64,000 bases of DNA from Chamaea fasciata. Taxonomy: Eukaryota; Chordata; Aves; Passeriformes; Sylviidae. The translations under genes were made by a program, and so were the position numbers. Position 1 is the stretch's first letter; every line of letters starts with the position of its first letter. This document shows positions 26,004 to 40,300 of this stretch, piece by piece. The stretch covers positions 186,001 through 250,000 of the forward strand of contig JARCOQ010000010.1 in NCBI GenBank assembly GCA_029207755.1, in the 5' to 3' direction. The notes under the pieces were generated by a model. It was given only the letters and a program-made list of their open reading frames with translations. It was not told the origin of the DNA and did no database searches.

Positions 26004-29000
26004 CTCTGTTCTGGTTATAATATCTGAAGTCTTCTGCCTTCTACAACAAAGTTATATGATTGTGTGTAGGGACTTGCATGTATGGCAATTCTCTGTTGGC
26101 TCTGCTTTTGGTCTGCTTTTCTGCAGTTTGCACCTACTGAGGTCATTGTCTTGGAACTCTTCAGCAGTGACCAAGGTTCAACACCTGTGCATTTGCTAAA
26201 AGGATCTTGAGGTGCTTGTGGGTGAAAGGCAGTCCTGATCTTGATTGATTTCTGCCTGAAGCACTGAGTATTGTTCGCAGGGTTGTGTAAAAGCAAAAAT
26301 TCTTTTTTTATTATTTTCTAAGTGTTGCTTATGATTTCCTAGTAGCAGGTTGAACTCTCCGTACAATTAAATATTGCTGTTATGTCCTTTAGGATCCAGA
26401 CAGTTTTCCTAGGTTTCCTTGGCTGTTTTTTTTCCTAATTGATTCTCAAGCTCAGGCTTCTAAGGAGGGCTTTGTAACCCTGTATAGATCTTTGTTTTGG
26501 TCATGTGCAGTCTAGAACAGCAGTGAATGAGCACTGATTTTTTAAAGGGCTTTGTTCAGAGTACACAAAACAGAACCTTTTGATCCTAGTGAAATAAAGC
26601 AGGGAAGCTGGTTTACATTGCTGTAAGTCTGGCTGCTAAACTCCTTATGTTTTGTTCATCACTTCATATAAGAATAGAGTAACTGTAGCACTAATTGCTG
26701 TAGCTTTGCAAATCTCTTTGCCTAAAATTTGCACATAAGAAGTCTGATTGTTCTTAATGAGGTGACTTATATGAGTGACGAGAAAAAAATTTGAGCAAAT
26801 CCAGTGGGTTTTTTTTTTAATTTGCGCTTTCAAATCAAGAAAAACACTAGAGAATTTTACGTGTTTCTTTTTACTAGCTTAGCAAAGAATCAGCCTTTTT
26901 TTGATGTTAATATCACACTATTTTGACAGGAAAAAAGATAGATGATCCAAGAGTTTTTCCTCTTATATCCTAGCATGACATGCAGCTGAGATGGGTAAAC
27001 CATGTTATGTTAGGTGGCTTGAATGTAAATGTAGGGTGTATTGGGACTGATGTTACACACTCCTGCAAAAAGGCACAAAATGAAACAGGAGCTTGCCTAG
27101 ACTTACTGCTACTTGTGATTTAACTCTTTCAAAATAAGGTTTTTTTAGAAAAAAAACCACAGAGAATTATTTTTCTGAAGAGTGCTCTGTTCTGGTTTAG
27201 CTTTAGCTTTTTCCAAAGTGGGAAGTTGCTGCAATGATTAGGAATAAGTCAATGTTAATCACATGTATCCACTCTTTAGATTATTGGAAAAGCAGTTTGC
27301 TTGATTATTTTTGCCATTCTTCTTTAGATTAACTTTTAAAGCCACATGGTATCTTTATAGATTTTGTAGAAATAGAAAAGTCTGTTCTTGCTTTTATAAA
27401 GTGAAAAAGACTGGCATTTTAAGGAAAGTGAACTGACTTATACTGATTGATTTCTCTCATATTAGCAGAAGGTTTTTAACATCCTGTCAAGCTGAAGTGT
27501 TATCAACTCCCGATGTATTTATCATTAGGCCAAGGCTGGTGTGGATGTTGACAAGTCCCTGGGGACTGAACCTTTTGTGTGAGCAGTGCAGCCCCAGTGA
27601 AACTGCTGGGACGAGAGACCTTGGCAGTCAAGGATTTGCTCTGCATCTCCAGGGCACGTGAAACTGCCAAAACAGAGTGCAGGGATGTCACAACCCACTG
27701 AACATCAGCCTGCCCTTTTTGCTGCTTCCACTCCCACACTCATCTGGGTAACTGTGTCTCACTATGGGTTAACTGCTCTCTGTGTGTTTGGCTTTTAAGG
27801 ACCCCCAAAAAGCCTTAAAATGGTGATGTGGGAAGTCCCTTTCAAGCCAGGTGTCCTAATCTTTACCACGACACTTTTTTTGCTAGAGCTCATATTCTGA
27901 AACTGTGACTGTTTTAAGGAAATAGGACCATACCTTTAACTGATACAAAATCTTTTAAATTTCTGGGCTGCTCTTAAGAAACACCTGGTGACAGCTGAAA
28001 CTTCTTACACTTACTCAAGACTAAAAGCTGAACTGTGTTTTAAGGTCAAACAGGATGAAAGGGTGGCTTTGTACGTCTATAGGTGGTGCTCTTGTCACTA
28101 GAGAAAGAATTCAGCCATGGGGAGCTGCTGCTGTTAAAGCTGGGGGTTTTTTTTAATTGCTAATATTTTTGAACCAATCAGTCTCGTCATCAAGATTAGA
28201 TTGTTACTTCTCATCTATTTTTTTTCCACGTGAGGAAAACGAAACAATCTACACTGTAGTTCTGAAGTATGTTGTTTGGCTGTAGCATCTTTTCCAATTA
28301 CTTTAGCAAGTCTGTGGCCATCTATGGGATTTACATTCCCACGTGGCATCCATATAAAGAGCTCAAATACCCTCCCCTCCCTGTATAGCATGCAAGAAGT
28401 CAGAGACTGCCATGGAAGAGCCATGAGTGGAGAAAGTGGCTGCCCTGGTATTTGATGCTTGAGTGCCTCAAAATACCATTTGCGCCAAATTGACAGCGTA
28501 GACGTGGCTATAGTTTAGAGAATTTTGAAACCAATATTTTGTATCTTCTAAGAAAGGTACTTGTTGTAATCTTGTGCCTTCTCACACAGTGCATTTTGCA
28601 TAGCAATAATAGAGATAATTATGGTAATGACAATAAAAATTAATAATACTTGCCCTTTTTTTCAGTAGATTTTAAAGTGCTTTTCAACACCAACTAATTA
28701 AGTCTAACAATATCTTGCCAGGTGGGTAGCAGGTGTTTGCTCATCTCTCTGGATCCTGTCACCCACCATAGTAGTACAGCTGCTTCTACTTAATTATCAT
28801 CATGGTTTTCAGCAGATAATTTTCCCACATCCTCTCCACAGTGTGTCGAGAAGTGGAAGCCCTTTCTTACATGACTTTGATTTTTAGAACACTGGAAAGA
28901 CGCATAGAGAGGACTTACGGATGTATCCAATATAGTAGGAATGGGAGGCTGTGCAGCCATATAAACTCAGGTATGATTGACTTGTGAAAAGGTGGAGAGC

Positions 29001-31647
29001 ATTTTGGAAGGAAAGTATGAAAATCCTCTTGATTGTGCAAGAAAATTACTCCAGATCACTCATCTAGGTAATGTTTAGTCATATGATCAAGCATATCCAG
29101 ATTTACCCACTAGGGAGAAAAAATTAATCCTGGTTCTGATGATGCTTGTTGCATACACAGGGGAAAAAAGCATAAGGAGTTGTAGCAGAAAGGTTTATAA
29201 GGGTTTTTTTATCACTTCTCTCTCCTTTTCACCTACCCCCTTAAACATATACACACATGGTGCATTTATTGTATTTTTAGATGTTAGCTGAGAGCTTCTT
29301 CATGTTGAGGCAAACTAAATTGAGATGCAACCTGTTCCTCCTAATCAGAGAATGATCTGGATTCTTTGCAGCAACATAAAGGGGTTTGAGTAGGGTATGA
29401 AATGACAGATGCTTGATTAAATTTTTAAAAGGTAAGGTGGAGGATGTAGGGTAAATTTTCTGAACAGTGTACAAAAGACAACACAAATCCTGTTATTAGT
29501 TTACAAGAAATGTGTTAAGTAATAACAGGATTACTACACAGACATTTGTAATAAAACTGCTGCACAAATTTACACCCATGCATTCAGTGAGCTCAGACAC
29601 TGAAAATTGGAATGGGTCTTTCAGTTCTTATTTCATTATCAAAATTATTATTCTTCATTTTCTCAAGTAGGGTAACAGGATTTTTAAGAATAGCACCACA
29701 TGAAAAGCCTGATTCTAACTCTGGCCCTCAGGAAATTAATGATTACAGATAATCCTGGGTATCGACACCATGTCAGCCCCATGTTATGCCAGATCAGACA
29801 AATATCTTTGACCATGAGGTCACCTGTGCATCTATCAAGTTAGAAAGCACCGAAATCAGATAATCTGTAAAAGAACACAGCCCCGAATAGGGGAATTGGA
29901 GCATATATGTCGAATTTCTTCTGAATTTAGTGTTTATATAGTCATACAAGAGATTTTAGTTTCCTCAGTAGAACTGCAGGTTGTAGGAAGAGCAAAGCCC
30001 AAATCCTTCCATAAGGCCAATCAAATGAACAGAGGTACTACTAAAAAACATTAATATTTTTGAATCACTCCCTCTGGAGATTAGAGAAGACCAGTTCTGG
30101 CATCTAAAATGGAGAACAAGTATTTTATGATAATTAGGATAAATATATAAGGGAATATCAGTTAAATAAGAAGTGTAAAACAAGTGCCTCTAGCTAATAT
30201 TAACAAAATTGTACAGATTAGGGATTGAGAAATGCCATGTAGATGAATCTAGACTTTTATAAATTTTTTTAAAAACCCTTATAGGTTGTATACATTTCCC
30301 AAAAACTCCGAAAAGGCTCAGAGTCTCAATGCATCTAATCTTGATCAATATTGAAGAACACAATTTTCAAGTATCTTCATTGGATTGTAAACACATAATA
30401 AATTATTTAGCCTACCTAAAAGGTATTATTTAGTTTGAAAAACCCAAAAAACCCCAAAAACTTTGAACAGACATAATTCTAAAATTGTATATCTTCTTGC
30501 TCTATGAACTCTATCTGTTAGAGTCCTGTGCCTAATAGAATAACATAGTAAAGTTAAAATTCAGCCTGTTTCAGTAGTCATTTAATATTTATCAGGGAAA
30601 AAAAGTGACAGATGCTTATTCTGCTGATTTCAGAATAAAATACTGATTCTACACTTGCATAACTGTTGTAATATTGTGCATTACTTTGTAAAATTTCCAC
30701 AGTAAATCGTGTCTGAAAACCAACTCCTTTCCTTCAGTATCACCCTAGTGTGGGGTATCCTAAAAGTCTGCTCCCAGGACCTGTGAGCACAGAGAAGGAG
30801 TATTTTTTATTTGAAAAACAAAATAATAAGCACAATAGTAAATTATGTCTGGGGAATCAGGGGAGTGTCTGAATTTAGCCTGAATTAACCTTGTTGAAAT
30901 CACTTTCACTTTGGGCAGAAGAGCCAGCCTAAGAGAGAAGGGCAGTGGAAATTTATTTTGCTAGTCCTTTAACTAGAAGAGTTCAATTTGAACTCTAGCT
31001 GTATAATTCAACTTTAAAAAAAATCCAACCTTTACGCATCCAAATAAATTATTTGGTAGCATAGGACCTTTCTGATAGCATCAGTAAAAATGTCTCATTT
31101 GGTATCCTTTCCTTTTTAAGGGTTCTTCACCTTTCAGTTTTTGCTTGCAGAGCACTGGGAGGCTTCTTTCCAGACACACTGTATCTTTGACTTAATATGA
31201 CATGTCTAAGATTTTTTCCTTGTAGATAACACCCTTCCCTGTAAAATAAATGGCCTGGGCACTGACACATGAGAAAAATCCCAACTGGAACAACTCTTAA
31301 AGCATTTGCTTAATGTTCTGCATAGGAGTTGATTCAAGCATGGCCTTATGTGCTTTTAGAATCCAAACTCGGTACCCGGCCCAGTACCTGAGAGGGTAAA
31401 ACTCCATGTGTCATTAACCTTCCTATCCTGCTCCCATAAAAAACCCCATCATCTAGCTGATCAATCTAAATTGTGGTGACTGGCAGAAGATACAGGATTA
31501 GAAATGAAGCCAACAGCAAGTTTAATGATAGAAACTCCATGTAAATCATGTGGGGTTTCAGCAGAATTATGATACGTGCTGTCAGAGAAGATTGTAGCAA
31601 TCATGCTTTTAATAGAGGACTGAAGTATTCTTTTTTACTTAGCCCCT

Positions 31648-31662
31648 AATAATAATAATAAT
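31648..31662. repeat. (AAT)n microsatellite
   Basis: Five AAT units in a row. Confidence 0.85.
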
Positions 31663-33201
31663 CCCCTTTATTAAAAGAAGCAGCAGTTGAATCTCTAATT
31701 CTTTAAAAATTTTAAAATGCAGAATGAAAAATATTAATTTAGAAGGTGGCAATTTTAACAACATCAGTTGTTTTGGCTTGTAAGAAGTATAGAGTCTGCC
31801 TGAAACAACTCCATAGAGCTGGATTAGACCTGTTTGAGAGAGCTGCTATAAAATATGATTTCAGATATCATACAGAGCTAGGGAGATAGTAGTTCTAGAA
31901 CTTTAATATCTTTTACCTTGAATAGTTTGTCCAAATCAAATGAAGACATATTTAAACTTGAAATGTAACTCAGCAGTTGCACTTATTGTGTCTTATTGCA
32001 TCCTTTATAGGGAAAGCAATTAGCCAAAGAAAGAATTTTAATGATATTAATTAACCAGATAGCACTTCTTTCTCAGTGTCAATGCAAATATTCCCTCATA
32101 TAGCATTCCTTGGTCATTGTATTGTTTCTGTTTTGAACTCATGAAAAATGAGGGTTGTATAGATCTGTTAGATGATTAGTGTGACTGTAGGATAAAGCCA
32201 TCTGTTTTCATGTAATTAACACAATATTAGGTTCAACAGTTTGTACACAGCAAACCCAGGTTTTCTAGAAGGACTTCTAAACTTGATTGGAAGTCATCAC
32301 AACAGGGAAAATCCATAATATTGCAGAGCAGCTTGTTCTGATGAATAACTGTCTCAACATCAGTTATATGTGCCTAACCCTAATATCCACAGGTTCTTGA
32401 CATGACTCTTTGCTGGAGTAAAAAAGTGCATGGTTATGCATAATTTTTCCTCAGTAAATATTTATGGCCAGTCGCAAGTCTTTTAAAGTTGTCATCACTG
32501 TTTTATTCCAGAAAAAATACAAAGCTTTGTAGTGTATGCAAGGCATTTCTTTTTCCACTAGTCATTTATGTGATACATGCTCCATGCTTTAAATGTTCAT
32601 TTTAAAATCCAGGCAGGTTCAGCTGGATGTAATCTTCCATGTAACCTTCACCACCAGTATTAATGAAGATAAAATTGCTAGATTTTCTGCTCATCATTCA
32701 ACTGTTTATGCATGTAAAGAGAGTATTAGATTCTATTTTTTGCCAACCACTTTTCCTTGAAATTTTTTAAGTTTTAAAATTGTGTTTCTTGATTTGCAGA
32801 CTATAGCTTCCAAACCGTAAACTGCATTTCTTTCATGTATTTAAATTCATACACTTTCTTGACTAGGTTCACCATACAAATGAATTCATGGTCCAAAATA
32901 AGTGCTGTTAGATACAATATATCTGCAATAAGATATTCTAGTCCATGAGACTTTAGAAATGTATAATGTTCTTTCACACAACTCTCATATGGATGCTCCA
33001 GAAAATAATTTCTTCTAACAGTTATTGTAAAAAGGTAACTGAGGATTAGCTCCATCTCTTTTCCCATTCCTTTTTGGAGTTTAGTTCTATTCTCAGATGT
33101 GTCTGTGTCTTTAGACAATGCTACAGAATTAGAAACGCATTTGACATTTCAGTGGTTGTACTAAGATAAGGTTTAATTCCTGCTGCTGTTTCCATTTACA
33201 G

Positions 33202-33297
33202 TGTATAATGAACTTCCATGCAATTACACGTGGGAAAAACTCCAGTACCACATCCAAGAAGAATCAGGGCATCTGGTCTGGAATCAGCCACAGATGG
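33202..33297 (+). CDS. candidate internal exon (unidentified)
   Basis: The segment follows a good acceptor (pyrimidine-rich TGCTGCTGTTTCCATTTACAG, ending at 33201) and is followed by a strong donor GTATGT (33298). It is 96 nt, a multiple of three. Two frames are open. The phase-0 frame, with HAITRGKNSSTTSKKNQG inside, joins without a stop to the next candidate exon at 34258. The other open frame would hit a stop in that exon. No protein is recognised, and the Ser/Thr/Lys-rich composition suggests a disordered region if it is real. Confidence 0.28.
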
Positions 33298-34180
33298 GTA
33301 TGTATGAACCTTGAGTGTGTTTTGTGCAATACTGGAGAAGAAGAGTGTTGTATCCAGACTTGTATTTCAGCCTTGTTATGACAGATAACAGCTCCACTAC
33401 CAGAGAGGCAAGTCTCTTCTGAGAAACATCCTTTATGCTACATGGAACGTTAAAATCAGAAAAGTCAGTGTCAGTGTTTGGCAATATGCTGAACATAACA
33501 CTGTTGCTTGGGAAGTTTCTGAAAACAAGGACTAAATGTGTCCTCGGAGTGAATTTGTTGTATGCTGCATCTCTGCCTTGTAAATGCAAAAGTCTGCATG
33601 GAATTGGTGGTTGTGGCTGTGCACAGGGGAGCACCCAGCAAGAGCAGCTTCTCTCTTGTGAGATGGTGGCGGTGAAGGGCTGTGACAGAATTTGCTAATT
33701 GCTCTCACAGAGCGGAATCAAGCTTCTCTCTCAGCTCAAACTTTGTGCTTGTACGGAGCAGTTTCCTCTCATTCCTTGTGTTCAATGCATGTGTGTATTT
33801 CCAGGAACTTCCATGCATTCTGGTTTTTAAGTCCACAGCTCCTCTTCCATCATTCTACCCATCATCTTTATGATGGTAACTACGTCCTCTAGCCCAGAAT
33901 ATTTGTATGGACCTGACAAACAAGACTTACATTGCAGAAGAACAGGCTCTGAAGTGACCATAGTATGGAATTGCCACTTTTTGTTACAGACCAATCCAAT
34001 TTGAATCTATTTTGGATGCCAAATTACAAACAGAGCTGAGATAACAATGTATAATTTTTTTATTTCACAACCTCCACATCGTATTTAATTTTCAAAATAC
34101 AGATAATCAAAATTATCTGTTTTTCTTTTTCAAATGTATTTGCTAATCACAATGTTACACTGAATAGTATCTGTAGGGTC

Positions 34181-34231
34181 TTGTTTGTTTTGCTGGGGGC
34201 TGTTTTTTTGTTTGGTTTGTTTGTTTGTTTT
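34181..34231. repeat. (TTTG)n-like T/G simple repeat
   Basis: Interrupted TTTG units followed by TCTC. The tract lies just upstream of the acceptor of the 34258 candidate exon and could serve as part of its pyrimidine tract. Confidence 0.75.
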
Positions 34232-34257
34232 CTCTTAAACTATTCTTTTTATTTTAG

Positions 34258-34315
34258 CAATTTCAGTCAGCCACAGTGCCTGTACAAAAATTGTTTGGAA
34301 TGGAAGATAACATAG
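34258..34315 (+). CDS. candidate internal exon (unidentified)
   Basis: A strong acceptor (TATTCTTTTTATTTTAG, ending 34257) opens a 58-nt segment that ends at donor GTATGG (34316). In phase 0 it reads QFQSATVPVQKLFGMEDNI plus one leftover base, continuing the phase-0 frame of 33202-33297. A plus-strand AATAAA lies at 34448-34453, so the unit may end soon after, but no terminal exon with a stop was identified. Confidence 0.28.
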
Positions 34316-37300
34316 GTATGGAACTTATGTTCTAAATTAGAAAAGAACATTTTTTTAATATATATTTCACTATTTTCTTTTCACATCATATTGCAGGGCA
34401 TATTTGTGCTATGTGAGTTTACAAATATATCTAAATCAAGTAAGGAAAATAAACCAAAGGGGAACATAGCAAAGTATATTTAAAGAAATTTTTTGGAAAA
34501 ATGTATTAGTCATAAGCTCAACAGTGTGTCCTAACTGAATTCTGGTGTCATCAAAGCAAGAACCTAAAGTTCTTGGGCTATAAAGGTAGGACTTGCCCAC
34601 TTATATAAGTGTCAGCAGTCAGTTGTCAGCTCAGTGAATGAAGAAAACAATCAGTTTTAGAGGAAAATGACCATTTTACTAGAAAATACCAACAGGAAAT
34701 TAACAAATTTTGTTTTAAGCCTTGACTCTTTTTAACACAAACATTGAGCTATTCCTTGCTAACATTTAATTCCTCAGCTTTTTTTTTTTTATTTTTGGCT
34801 CATATTTATTTCATTTCTGTGGTATGGAATATAACTGTTGGAGAAAATACAATGCGAAACAATCTGCAGCAAATAAGGTCACGATGTTAATGGAAAAGTT
34901 AGTGATAGTTTTTGATTTCAGCAAGAAAGCAATGTATGTCCCTTTTTCTTCCAAGGCAGCAAATCAAAGCATTGGACATGTCCAGTGCAATGCTTTCAGT
35001 CTAAACAACCCTTACATGGTTGTCATCCACAGTATTTGCAGCAAGGCTGTACCAAAGCAGTAGTCACTATCAAGAGTCAGATAACAGCAGAAAAACCCTG
35101 AGCTCCTAGATATTGCAGAGAATTGCAGTAAATATTTAAGAACTGCTCACACTTCTAAAGGAGAGCTTTATTTTAAAAGAGCTTTTCACATGAGTATAAA
35201 AAAATAAAAAACCCACAAACAAAACCTTTGGCACACAAAAGAGTTTGGTGCTGTTTTGTAAAAATGAGCTGCAGACGTGAATGAAGGATACATTTTGTTC
35301 CCATACATTTCCTTTAAATGAATTTAAATCTCCACTTCCTTTCACTCTGTATAGGTGCTTATTCAATTTCACAATGAGTGTAAGAGTATGATTACATTGT
35401 TTATCTCAATATCCTCTGTACACTAATCTAGGGGAGCTATGAAACACAAGAAATTTCCCCTAACATGAATTACCACTCACCAGTGGCCAATATTACAGCC
35501 CTGACCTGATAAAAATATCTAGGAATCATCTGAATACAATTTTTCTCTCTATCCCATCCGCTGACAAAATTATACAAAACAAAGTGTTTAAACTGCCATA
35601 ATGTACCAAGACGTGTGAAGATGCACAAGATCCTGTATTTTGTAACTGAAATTTCCTCATGCAGCAAGGGGAGGACAAACTGGGGGAAGCAATCTCTTTG
35701 TCCAAGCATGGACACAGAAGAAAACCATTTAGTCTGAGAGTAAATTCATGTCATAATGAACTTGTACCTTTGTTTGTTCCCACCACTTCCAAAATATTCC
35801 TCTCGTAAAATAACAATCCTTTTGTTCAGGCTGCATTTTCACTTTCCGTGTTAAACACTTCCAAAATAACTTTGAATATCTGAGGAATTCAAGTTGTTGA
35901 AAACGGGCTGGGAGGAAAACAAATTAAACAAATTTGTTTAAGCCCAGTGTGCTTACATGAAAATCTTTCATTTGGCTTTCCACAGCTCCATCTGCATGGC
36001 AATCTCTGTAGACTCACGTACAGATTTAAACTTGACATTATCTAATGTATCTTGGGAAAAATCCTGCACAGCAAATTGAATTTTTAAAAGTGGTACTGCA
36101 TTCAATGAGCAACTAATACATTACATTTACTTGAACTGCAGCAGAATAACATTAAGGATAAGAAGCCCATTTGGAACTTACGTTCTTTAGCCTACATTTG
36201 AATATACATTTCAGGTGTAGATGTTACAGTATTATGGGGGGGGGGGTTGAGTCTAGGCTTTGTGCAAAAATTAACAACTCCAGTATATTTGGTGAGGGGA
36301 AGCAGCAAAAAAATCCCATCAACACACTGTACACAACCTGTGTCTTGCTCAATTCTAGTAGAGGTCATTGCTTTCATTGAAAATAACAAAATAAACCCTT
36401 GTTAAAAATGAGCACATACAACTTCCACTTAGAATTTAGTTTCAATCCAGTTGCTTGCCACTTTAATTCAGCCCTTGCTCCCGCTTTGTGATATGCAAAT
36501 GTTTCTCATCTGAGCCCCTATGGCCAACACAGGGTTTGAAAATAACCAAACAGAACAGTGTGCAATTTAAGGTCCTGGCAACAAGCACAGAAATGTTGTT
36601 TTATGCTTGAGGGAGCTGTGCACAGACCATCGGCTGCCTTTGTGATTCCCCTGACGCCTGTGTCACAGCGAGGACAAACGAAAAGGCACGGAATGCAAAC
36701 AGAGCCATCACCATGGAGTTTGGGAGGAGAGCCTGAGCCAGCCCAGCACCTCTGATCCTAGAGACAGCACTGCGATCATCAGATCCCTGTCAGGTGATGG
36801 GAGCTCGCCTCCAGTACAAGGCCCCCCAGGGAACAACCCCACTGGGCATTTTTTGTTATTAGAGCAGCATTACATACTTCATGCAGAGGGATTTGGGCTA
36901 ATGGGATCAGACAGCACTGAATGACACAAAGCGATAGAAATCAGAGAAAAATACAACAACTGGAAATGCAGAAGATTCGGTTTAGATGTATTTAGAATTG
37001 TAAGGTCTATGTAAGGATGAGCTTACACTACTTTATAACCTAATGCCTCGTCCCTTTCCCTTCTCTCCCTCAAGGAATGAAAATGACACTGCCTGCAGAA
37101 TCCAAGAGCTGATATCCAATTGCCTCAAATCATCCATGTTTATCTGAGAAAATCAGATAAGTCAAATTTACATCAAAGCATAAAAGGAAATAAATTCCTT
37201 CAGGATTATATTTCACATGGAAGATGAAGAGATTCCTTTAAAGTATCCCCACTCTTCAAACCTTCCTATTATTGCATCTACTTGAAACATTGTTGAGTCC

Positions 37301-40300
37301 AACATGCTCTTCTGATTCCTAAGCTCTGTTTATAAGAAAGACACCAATCCTCCACTGTGCACACATGCTATGATAAGGATTTTAAAACTTTTACCTATTT
37401 TATTACTTGGTTTGGAGATTTTCACCAAGGATCCAATATTAGATTAACTGGGATTCACTAGAAAACCTGCCTGTTATGGAGATAAACACAACATAGCTCA
37501 GAGTTAAAATCGATGTCCCTTTCTCATACTTTCAGTCTTCTATCCAAAGCGATGACAAATACACTCAGAGGAAGAGAACAACTTTTCTTTATACATCATC
37601 TTGATTTTACAATACTTTTTTCTCTTTTTTTTTCTTTTTGATAAAAATCGCTTGTGTTAATACTTTCCCTAATACATGCCAATGAAGCAAATACAATGAA
37701 AGAGGAGAAAATGAGTTTGAGCCGTCCAGACTTCAAAATGAAAAGTATAGAGGAAAAGGAATGCAGCTATATAAGACAAGTACAGCCTCCTAGCCCGTTT
37801 TATACATGCCAGGACCAGAGAAAAATTAAAAGTTCTTGTCTTTTCTATAACAGTTGTGAAAACAGACGATCCTGGTGTCAGGCCAATGTTTTCCCCATCC
37901 CAAATGGAAACTACAGACAAAGGCAAACCAGGAAAAGCAGGTAGACAGCCTAACTTCTGACACACTTCAGAGAAGCCTTCAATACACCTTTGGTAAATGG
38001 CGGCCAGAGAGCCCTTAACTACATTAATAATCCACTTTTCTTGGACAGACTCCTACACTGGATTCCACAACTATGAGAAAAGACTCATTTCAGAAAGTCT
38101 TCCACACAACATATTTAAATGGAAATATCTACAAGTGAAATAATTCATGGTAAATGCCTCCACTAAGTGGATTTATGCCTCCATCATGTTCTAGTAACAC
38201 CTTGCAGATGATCTCACTTCATCATGACATCCCTGCTCCAGAATAAGAATAATTCTATGCTGTTTTTTCAAGTGTTTCTCAGAATAATTCTACGCTGTTT
38301 CTCAGCTTCGATCCATTTTCTTGTACATGCCATGTTTGTGACACTAAAATTTATGATCCAGAATAAAAGAAAGCTATTTCTTTTCAGAACTACTACAAAT
38401 TTTATTTTCTTGAACAGAAACTAATAAGTCTTTAAACACAGTAGTATTGGACATCTTTTCCAGAACCTTCTAGAAGCTATAAAATTGAGGTAAATAATAT
38501 AGTTTCAGTTAGGGAGAAAATCAACAGCAATAAGTCAAACCTGGCATTGCCCTGACAATCCCACATGTGACTTGTGGCCTGACAGTGTTGTCAGCTCTCC
38601 ATCTTAAAACAGCTTGGTTTTCCATTCCACTGAAACCAAACCTTTTTCACAGCGTCAACACATTCCCTGCTTATGGCCAGCCTGTTGTGACCCAGAACCT
38701 TCACAGCTGGTTGTTGGGTGGGTGGGTTTTTTTGTTTTAAAAGCTTCTCCTTCACAACAATTCTCACTAGCACATGAACTTCACTCCATGTTACTGAACT
38801 GTGCCCTGCTTTACATTCCAGGCTGTTGAGACCATCCAGTTCTTCCAGTAATTATCTGCTCCTCCAGCCTACCAAAGTCTCTTAATCCTGTGCCATAGCA
38901 TTTATTTCATCCTGAAGAACAGTCTCAAGACAAACCCTGAGGATCTGTATTAACAGACCAATTCTTCCCTTCCAAGTACAGCTTCTTGCTCTCCCCTTAA
39001 GTCATTCCCTGTCCAGTTTACCAACCACCATTTTAACGCCTTATTTTGTAATTTCCCATAGAGTACTACACAGACATGTTTCTTAAGTGTAGATAATGAA
39101 CTTCCTACACCTAAACTATTATTTTATCAAGTTAAAGGACAGGCTACATCTGACACCAATTACTTTGGAAAAAACCCTCTCATCCATGTGTTATTTGCTG
39201 TTGAATCTATCAATATTTTTTCAAGATAGGCTCTAGAAAGTCATCCATCCTCTTCAGACCAGAATAATTCTCTTGCCCCTCTCCCTTCCCCATTTTTTTT
39301 CTTCCTTTTACACATTTTTTGTCTCTCAAAATGTAGTCATGATGTTTGCCAATAGATTTCACAAGTCTCTAAGGGCCTAGTTCTTGAGTAAAAACAAATT
39401 AGAGATAGATGTTGATATTTGTCACAAATACATTTAATTCTTCATTTTAGACAGAGCCCTTATTTGGTTTGTTTAATCTCTGCAGTTCAGGCAATCTCTT
39501 GCACATATATAGACTCACTTAATCCTTGCCTTCTTCCCTTTCTCTGCCCTCTTCTCACCCCCACACACAAGCACATGGCTGTACAGACCTGATAAAAAAT
39601 TAACTTTCATGAGCAAGCTACTTTAGTCTGCAAATCACCCTGAGCAAAATATTGCCAAGTAAGGGACACACTACAATTAAACATTAAGAAAAAGCTGCCC
39701 TAAAAAAGTGAAAAACGCTTATTAGAAAGGATAGACAGGAGTCAGGAAAAACTAAACTTATAGCAAAACCTGGTTTCTTAAAATAATTAAATTTGAAGCA
39801 ATACAAAAAGAAAAAAAAACCCTATTTCTGTGTTTCCAACTGTCTTCGTATTTGTCCAATTACTAACCCAGATATGGAAACAAACCAATGTAATGCACTT
39901 CAACTTTATCCCTGGAGATGCCTCCTTGAAATAAGATTCAAAACCACAACTTCTCAATTCCTATTAAAAATTCATTTCTTCAGAACACTGTTAGGCAGAA
40001 CAGTGAGACAAGAACCTCTGAAAAAGAATGCACCACCAGAGACAGAAAATTATTTTGAATCTATTGAAAGCATTGATATTAAATCTTGTTACAAGCTGAA
40101 GTCTGTAACAAAAAGTACTATTTCCTACAGGACACTTAAGGACTGTAGGACACCATGCCTCCATAGACCCGGGAAATATGTTTTTAAAGATACTCCTTCA
40201 AAGGCTTCATCCAGAGTTTGAACAAAACTAGATGTCCAAATTTCCTGTCTCTTGAAGTAACAAGTAAAAACAATGTTTTGAAGACTGTTAGGACAATCCT

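Larger units (their letters stand above)
18571..33201. other. intron-like or intergenic DNA without recognised gene
   Basis: No coding exon could be supported. The G+T excess of the plus strand fades between roughly 28 and 31 kb. Simple repeats at 22229-22258, 25957-26003 and 31648-31662 are listed separately. A strong isolated donor-like AAG/GTAAGC is present near 24563 but has no convincing acceptor or open frame upstream. The 105-residue minus-strand open frame at 32801-33118 lacks an ATG start and any recognised domain. Confidence 0.55.

Noticed and set aside
25930..26199. 89-residue frame with YLFI repeats
   Set aside because: The repeat is the (TTTA)n microsatellite.
32801..33118. 105-residue minus-strand frame with protein-like composition
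   Set aside because: It starts at TTG, not ATG, has no strong splice borders that I could place, and no family resemblance.
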